NCBI GenBank assembly: GCA_003556525.1
Contig: PWRH01000102.1
Coordinates: 1 to 10,677, forward strand
Length of the DNA stretch: 10,677 nucleotides
Direction: 5' to 3'
Origin: Candidatus Nealsoniibacteriota bacterium
GTDB taxonomy: Bacteria; Patescibacteriota; Minisyncoccia; Minisyncoccales; RBG-13-42-11
Shown in pieces: positions 7,200-10,677 of the stretch (position 1 is its first letter; every line of letters begins with the position of its first letter). The notes below the pieces were generated by a model. It worked only from the letters and a program-made list of their open reading frames with translations. It ran no database searches and was not told where the DNA came from. The position numbers and the translations under genes were made by a program.

Positions 7200-8252
7200 A
7201 TGGTTAAAAAATTTTTAAAATTTTTTGCAGAAGACATTGCTATTGATTTGGGAACAGCCAATTCCCGGGTTTATGTTAGAGGCAGGGGTATTATTACTAC
7301 CGAACCTTCGGTAGTGGCTGTTAATCAAAAAACAGGCCAGGTTTTGGCAATTGGAGAAGAGGCTAAAAAAATGGTTGGCAGAACGCCTGCCCATATTGTG
7401 GCAACCAGGCCTTTGGTTTCCGGAGTTGTTTCCAATTTTGAAGTAACTGAGCAAATGTTGAGATATTTCATTGAAAAAGTCCATAAGAAAAGATTTCTTT
7501 TGGGTTCAAGGCCAAGAGTTATTGTCGGGATTCCTTGCGGAGTGACAGAGGTTGAAAAAAGAGCGGTTTGCGATGCAGCCAAAAATGCCGGAGCAAGAGA
7601 GGTTTTTATTATTGAAGAGCCAATGGCAGCAGCCCTTGGAGCACGCCTGCCGGTTCAAGACGCAGGAGGAAATTTTATTGTTGATATTGGCGGCGGTACA
7701 ACCGATATTGCCATAATTTCTTTGGGTGGAATAGTTATATCCAAAACTTTAAGAATAGCCGGAGATAAGCTTAATCAAGACGTTATTCAGTTTGCCCAGG
7801 AAGAATATAAGCTTTTGATCGGTGAAAGAACTGCGGAGATGCTTAAAATCGGAATAGGTTCAGCCTATCCTTTAAAAGAAAAAAAACAATTGCCCATGCG
7901 CGGAAGAAACTTGGTAACAGGCCTTCCTGAAGAAATTATGGTTTCAAATGAAGATATCAGAAAAGCCTTGGAAAAGTCGGTTAAGCAAATTGTTAAAGAA
8001 GTAAAAGAGGCTGTTGAGGAAACCCCTCCTGAACTCTTGGCAGATATTATGGTTTCCGGAATTCAATTGGCCGGAGGAGGTGCTCTTTTAAAAGGGCTAA
8101 CCACTTTAATTCAAAAGGAAACAAAAATTCCGACTAAAATTATCGAAGACCCAACCACAACCGTTGTTCGGGGAGCGGGAATGGTACTTGAAAATCTCGA
8201 CCAGTTACACGAGGTTTTGGTTGAAACAGAAGAATTGGAAATACCAAAGTAA
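7200..8252 (+). CDS. mreB: MreB-family actin-like cell-shape protein, paralog 2 (with N-terminal amphipathic helix)
   Basis: This is a second MreB of 350 residues. Its N-terminus MVKKFLKFFAED is a short basic and aromatic amphipathic helix of the kind that binds MreB filaments to the membrane. Then follow the phosphate-1 loop IAIDLGTANS (13-22), the hinge-side EEPMAAALGA (139-148, with the conserved Glu-Pro pair), the phosphate-2 loop VDIGGGTTDIAIISLGG (161-177) and the adenosine motif LAGGGALLKG (290-299). The C-terminus continues past the fold with an acidic tail, VETEELEIPK (341-350), which the first paralog lacks. DNA similarity to paralog 1 is high in places: 31 of 32 bases match between 2340-2371 and 7342-7373. 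It sits 3 bp after proS and 10 bp before gatC. By sequence it is the more canonical MreB of the two; Mbl or MreBH cannot be told apart from it here. Confidence 0.95.
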   Translation: MVKKFLKFFAEDIAIDLGTANSRVYVRGRGIITTEPSVVAVNQKTGQVLAIGEEAKKMVGRTPAHIVATRPLVSGVVSNFEVTEQMLRYFIEKVHKKRFLLGSRPRVIVGIPCGVTEVEKRAVCDAAKNAGAREVFIIEEPMAAALGARLPVQDAGGNFIVDIGGGTTDIAIISLGGIVISKTLRIAGDKLNQDVIQFAQEEYKLLIGERTAEMLKIGIGSAYPLKEKKQLPMRGRNLVTGLPEEIMVSNEDIRKALEKSVKQIVKEVKEAVEETPPELLADIMVSGIQLAGGGALLKGLTTLIQKETKIPTKIIEDPTTTVVRGAGMVLENLDQLHEVLVETEELEIPK

Positions 8253-8262
8253 TAATAAAAAT

Positions 8263-8562
8263 ATGGCAAAAATTACAAAACAAGAAGTTAAGCATATTGC
8301 AAAGCTGGCCAGACTTAACTTAGGCGATAAAGAGGTTGAGAAGTTTGAAAAAGAGCTTTCTTTGGTTTTGGACTATATTAAAGTTTTGGACGAGGTTGAT
8401 GTTTCCACTATTGAGCCGACAAGCCATCCTTTTAAAATTAAGAATACAACCAGAAAAGATGAGCCGGTTTCGGATAAGAGTAACGATCAGGCTGAAAAAA
8501 TAATTGGTCTGGCTCCGGACACCAAAAATAATTACTTAAAAGTTAAGCCAATACTCAAATGA
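8263..8562 (+). CDS. gatC: Asp-tRNA(Asn)/Glu-tRNA(Gln) amidotransferase subunit C
   Basis: GatC is the small subunit of the GatCAB amidotransferase, which turns Glu-tRNA(Gln) into Gln-tRNA(Gln) and Asp-tRNA(Asn) into Asn-tRNA(Asn); it wraps around GatA and stabilises its contact with GatB. The 99 residues have the family pattern: ITKQEVKHIAKLARLNL (4-20), LSLVLDYIKVLDEVDVS (32-48), EPTSHPF (51-57), R64-K65-D66-E67 (usual LREDE region), and APDTKNNYLKVKPIL (84-98). I chose ATG 8263 because the protein then begins exactly like other GatC proteins. An in-frame ATG at 8164 would add 33 residues that lie wholly inside the preceding mreB in another frame. The stop TGA overlaps the gatA start by 4 bp (ATGA), a sign of translational coupling. 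Confidence 0.95.
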   Translation: MAKITKQEVKHIAKLARLNLGDKEVEKFEKELSLVLDYIKVLDEVDVSTIEPTSHPFKIKNTTRKDEPVSDKSNDQAEKIIGLAPDTKNNYLKVKPILK

Positions 8563-9968
8563 GCTTGGTTGATTTAAATATTAAACAAATTCATAGCGGA
8601 CTAAAGAAAAAAGATTTTTCTGCTTTTGAAATTTGCCAAGAATACCTGGGTCGGATTAAAAGCAAAGACAAAGAAATTTCATCTTTTATTACGGTTGATG
8701 AAGAAGCTGCGCTAAATAAGGCAAAACAGGCAGACGAATTAATAGCCAAGAACAGTGACATCCCTTTTTTATTCGGGGTTCCTTGTGCAATAAAAGACAA
8801 TATGATGGTCGAAGGGCTTAAATGTAGTGCAGGCTCAAAAATGCTTGAAAACTATTATTCTTTTTACGACGCTACGGCAGTTAAAAAAATTAAAAATGAG
8901 AATGCAATAATTTTAGGCAAAACCAATTTGGATGAATTTGCCATGGGTTCTTCTACGGAAAACTCTTTTTTCGGACCGACAAAAAACCCTGTTGATTTGG
9001 ACAGAGTCTCGGGCGGATCTTCCGGAGGGTCTGCGGCAGCGGTAAGCGCCAAGCTTTCCGCCTTTACTCTGGGTTCCGATACAGGAGGATCAATCAGGCT
9101 ACCGGCCTCTTTTTGCGGAGCAGTCGGTTTAAAACCGACTTACGGATCGGTTTCCAGGTATGGTTTAATTGCTTTTGCTTCTTCTTTGGATCAGATAGGC
9201 CCGATAGCAAGAACTGTTGATGATGTTAAAATCGTTTTTGACTCAATTAAAGGAAAAGACTCTCTTGACTCAACCTCTCTGGACTATAAAGAAGATAGTT
9301 TTGATTTTTCGGTTTCAGAGTTGAAAATAGGTGTGCCAAAAGAATATTTTGTTAAAGGTATTGATCCGGAAGTGGAGAAAGCAATTAAAAATGCTATAAA
9401 AAAATATGAGAATATGGGGGCGAAAATTGAAGAAATAAGCCTACCCCATATTAAGCACTCACTGGCTTGTTATTATATAATTTGTTGCTCCGAGGCTTCG
9501 GCAAATATGGCCAGGTATGACGGAATAAGATACGGTTATTCGGAAAATCAAAAGTCAAAAAATTTATTGGAAACATATTTGTATTCAAGAGAAAACGGGC
9601 TTGGAGAAGAGGTTAAAAGAAGAATTATGATAGGAACCTATTCTTTGTCTTCCGGCTATTATGATGATTATTATTTAAAAGCTCAAAAAATAAGAACACT
9701 AATTGTTAATGACTTTAAAAAAGCTTTTGAAAAAGTTGATTTGATTTTCGGTCCGGTTTCTCCTTTTCTGCCCTTTAGGATAGGTGAAAAAATTGAAGAT
9801 CCCTTATCCATGTATTTGGTTGACATGTATACTGTTTCTGTTAATTTGGCAGGATTACCCGCCCTTTCTTTACCCTGTAATGATCCGGGCAAATTACCAA
9901 TCGGGCTTCAAATTATTGGTAAACCGTTTGAAGAAGGAAAAATTTTGAAAGCTGCAAGTTTCTATTAA
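8559..9968 (+). CDS. gatA: Asp-tRNA(Asn)/Glu-tRNA(Gln) amidotransferase subunit A (amidase)
   Basis: GatA hydrolyses glutamine and passes ammonia to GatB for tRNA-dependent amidation. This 469-residue protein has the amidase-signature Ser-cisSer-Lys triad at the same numbers as Staphylococcus GatA: K79 in AIKDN (77-81), S154 in SGGSSGGSAAAV (151-162) and S178 in GSDTGGSIRLPA (172-183). Other landmarks are FGVPCAIKDN (72-81), GKTNLDEFAMGSS (120-132), VGLKPTYGSVSRYGLIAFA (189-207) and the C-terminal LPIGLQIIGKPFEEGKIL. It ends at AASFY, roughly 10-15 residues earlier than many GatA proteins, a slightly clipped tail that need not affect activity. It overlaps gatC by 4 bp. The third subunit, gatB, does not follow and is not in the window, so it must be encoded elsewhere if the complex works. 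Confidence 0.96.
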   Translation: MSLVDLNIKQIHSGLKKKDFSAFEICQEYLGRIKSKDKEISSFITVDEEAALNKAKQADELIAKNSDIPFLFGVPCAIKDNMMVEGLKCSAGSKMLENYYSFYDATAVKKIKNENAIILGKTNLDEFAMGSSTENSFFGPTKNPVDLDRVSGGSSGGSAAAVSAKLSAFTLGSDTGGSIRLPASFCGAVGLKPTYGSVSRYGLIAFASSLDQIGPIARTVDDVKIVFDSIKGKDSLDSTSLDYKEDSFDFSVSELKIGVPKEYFVKGIDPEVEKAIKNAIKKYENMGAKIEEISLPHIKHSLACYYIICCSEASANMARYDGIRYGYSENQKSKNLLETYLYSRENGLGEEVKRRIMIGTYSLSSGYYDDYYLKAQKIRTLIVNDFKKAFEKVDLIFGPVSPFLPFRIGEKIEDPLSMYLVDMYTVSVNLAGLPALSLPCNDPGKLPIGLQIIGKPFEEGKILKAASFY

Positions 9969-9989
9969 TTTTAGATTAAAAATTTTACC

Positions 9990-10520
9990 ATGGAAATATT
10001 CGAGGATATTGCTAAAAACTTAACAGCATTTGTAGTTTCTCCTTCAGGTAGCGGACTTTTTGTTGCCTTTCAAACCCTTTTTATACTGCTTTCCATTGGC
10101 TTGGTGGTTTTTATTATTCTTGCGCTTTCAAAGTGTTCTTGGCTTAAGTTTCGTTTTATTTTTGATATTGTTGAGTTTTTAACTTATCGGCCCTTTGGGA
10201 CAAAAAAAATAGAAAAAGACTGGAAGAAAATAAATTTAAGGCTTAATTCCGGCCTGGAGTCGGAATACAAACTTGCAATAATCGAGGCAGACAATATGTT
10301 GAATCAAGTTTTAAAAGATATGAGGTATGACGGAGATGGTTTGATTGAAAGGCTTGAGAGTGTAAAAGGTACGGTTTTACAAGATATTGAGGAAATTAAA
10401 AGAGCTCATAAGATACGCAATAATATTATTTACGACCCAAACTATAAGCTTTCTTTTGACGACGCAAAAAAATGTTTGGCAATATTTGAAAAAACACTTA
10501 AACAGCTTGATGTTTTTTAA
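9990..10520 (+). CDS. Single-pass membrane protein of unknown function with HEPN-like C-terminal region
   Basis: I do not recognise a named family for this 176-residue protein. It has one strongly hydrophobic segment (about 22-47, FVAFQTLFILLSIGLVVFIILAL), followed by a basic-aromatic stretch (KCSWLKFRF), suggesting one membrane pass with the larger C-terminal part in the cytoplasm. Residues about 75-175 look all-helical. Near the end is AHKIRNNIIYDPNYKLSFDDA (139-159), then a helix ending LKQLDVF. An R-N segment followed by an aromatic or histidine position and a final helix resembles the HEPN fold, whose nucleases have Rx4-6H. Here the usual histidine is tyrosine (Y148), so catalysis would not be expected. 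This resemblance is tentative. The gene lies 21 bp after gatA and appears to be the last of the operon. It has no Shine-Dalgarno sequence; the start (ACCATGG) gives a sensible membrane-protein N-terminus. Confidence 0.8.
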   Translation: MEIFEDIAKNLTAFVVSPSGSGLFVAFQTLFILLSIGLVVFIILALSKCSWLKFRFIFDIVEFLTYRPFGTKKIEKDWKKINLRLNSGLESEYKLAIIEADNMLNQVLKDMRYDGDGLIERLESVKGTVLQDIEEIKRAHKIRNNIIYDPNYKLSFDDAKKCLAIFEKTLKQLDVF

Positions 10521-10542
10521 CCCAATAAGGGCGTTGCTTACC

Positions 10543-10599
10543 CTAGCGATAGCGAAGGGTGGAGATGAAGGCAAACCCGAAGGGGCAAACTTCATCGAC
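10543..10599. repeat. 57-bp direct repeat, copy 1
   Basis: This copy is identical over 57 bases to 10604-10660, at a 61-bp period. It begins CTAGCGATAGCGAAGGG, which contains a tandem TAGCGA hexamer. CCCT at 10541-10544 can pair with AGGG at 10556-10559 around this hexamer. The rest holds the main hairpin (10559-10602). Confidence 0.95.
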
Positions 10600-10602
10600 C
10601 AC
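10559..10602 (+). repeat. Nearly symmetric hairpin within repeat copy 1
   Basis: GATGAAG (10564-10570) pairs with CTTCATC (10590-10596). Inside, GCAAA faces an identical GCAAA in a symmetric internal loop, and a CCC-GAA-GGG mini-hairpin (10576-10584) caps the structure. Outside, GTGG (10559-10562) can pair with CCAC (10599-10602) across a small A/GA internal loop. The layered symmetry suggests selection for a folded nucleic acid rather than for protein coding. Confidence 0.65.
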
Positions 10603-10603
10603 T

Positions 10604-10660
10604 CTAGCGATAGCGAAGGGTGGAGATGAAGGCAAACCCGAAGGGGCAAACTTCATCGAC
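10604..10660. repeat. 57-bp direct repeat, copy 2
   Basis: This is an exact copy of 10543-10599, separated from it by CACT. Its GATGAAG/CTTCATC stem (10625-10631 with 10651-10657) is intact. The outer GTGG/CCAC pairing is lost because the flank is CTTC; this CTTC instead starts a small hairpin, CTTC-TCGGT-GAAG (10660-10672). The copy therefore appears to end differently from the first, as a terminal unit would. Confidence 0.95.
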
Positions 10661-10677
10661 TTCTCGGTGAAGCAATA

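Larger units (their letters stand above)
10534..10675. repeat. Possible bounded repeat element with short terminal inverted repeats
   Basis: TTGCTT at 10534-10539 is matched by AAGCAA at 10670-10675, enclosing both 57-bp repeats. The similarity extends loosely inward (TTGCTTACC against TTGCTTCACC on the opposite strand). This could mark the ends of a small mobile or MITE-like element, or the closing stem of a structured RNA. Six matching bases are weak evidence, and the window ends two bases later, so the true right boundary is unknown. Confidence 0.3.
10521..10677. other. Non-coding stretch after the operon, filled by a structured repeat
   Basis: No credible gene lies here. It holds two long direct repeats, hairpins and a short bracketing inverted repeat, described separately. 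Base composition shifts sharply: the repeat unit is 31 G/C out of 57 (about 54%), against clearly AT-rich genes beside it. The open frames that cross it are poor coding candidates, because the 61-bp period is not a multiple of three and each copy would be read in a different frame. No T-run terminator is visible before the window ends. Confidence 0.75.

Noticed and set aside
8164..8262. Longer gatC start at 8164, adding 33 residues.
   Set aside because: The extension lies inside mreB in another frame, and GatC proteins begin at the residue encoded by ATG 8263.
80..10520. A new defence or mobile gene system in the window.
   Set aside because: Apart from the nuclease, the PEGA protein, the last membrane protein and the terminal repeat, every gene is a recognisable housekeeping gene. 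I see no transposase, integrase, toxin-antitoxin pair or defence gene set.
10387..10629. Plus-strand open frame of 80 codons across the end of the last gene and the repeat.
   Set aside because: It overlaps the last gene out of frame, its second half is repeat DNA, and the 61-bp period would shift the frame between copies. There is no family resemblance.
10377..10649. Minus-strand open frame of 90 codons over the same region.
   Set aside because: It is antisense to the end of the membrane-protein gene and the repeat; its composition follows the repeat and not a protein family.
10543..10660. CRISPR-like direct repeats.
   Set aside because: There are only two 57-bp copies, separated by 4 bp. 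Spacers of about 30 bp are absent and no cas1 or cas2 is present.

Overview
The window is about 10.7 kb of AT-rich, densely packed bacterial DNA. Ten complete protein genes and one gene fragment run with 2-22 bp gaps or short overlaps. It reads as a small-genome bacterium of the Candidate Phyla Radiation (Patescibacteria), most likely a Parcubacteria-like lineage. That assignment is an inference. It rests on the low GC content, a PEGA-domain protein with a propeller-like tail, a DNA polymerase III delta' subunit without its zinc module, an archaeal/eukaryotic-type prolyl-tRNA synthetase, a near-absence of Shine-Dalgarno sequences, and a GC-richer structured intergenic repeat. TAA, TAG and TGA all serve as stops and no long gene has an in-frame TGA, so the standard bacterial code fits and the UGA-to-glycine code of Gracilibacteria/SR1 does not.

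Left part (1-2119): the tail of an unidentified plus-strand gene overlaps by 8 bp the start of a Cas4/RecB-like PD-(D/E)XK nuclease with an apparent iron-sulfur cysteine set. That gene converges tail-to-tail, with a 21-bp overlap, on a minus-strand gene for a membrane-anchored PEGA-domain protein with a TolB-like beta-propeller region. A 105-bp divergent intergenic region (2120-2224) holds a good sigma70-type promoter candidate facing right.

Main part (2225-10520): nine plus-strand genes form what looks like one long operon: mreB (paralog 1), holB, frr, rseP, proS, mreB (paralog 2), gatC, gatA and a membrane protein of unknown function. They combine cell-shape scaffold (two MreB), replication clamp loader (delta'), translation (RRF, ProRS, GatC/GatA) and intramembrane proteolysis (RseP). 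The order frr-rseP-proS is a shortened form of the Firmicutes order frr-uppS-cdsA-dxr-rseP-proS, although this ProRS is the archaeal/eukaryotic type.

Right end (10521-10677): no credible gene. It holds two copies of a 57-bp GC-richer repeat at a 61-bp period, each able to fold into a nearly symmetric hairpin, bracketed by a short inverted repeat. It looks like part of a dispersed structured repeat family and may continue beyond the window.

I found no CRISPR array, transposase, phage gene, tRNA or rRNA. Most of the window is housekeeping. The points most worth a second look are the terminal repeat, the two unequal MreB paralogs in one operon, the archaeal-type ProRS at a conserved bacterial locus, and the HEPN-like tail of the last membrane protein.
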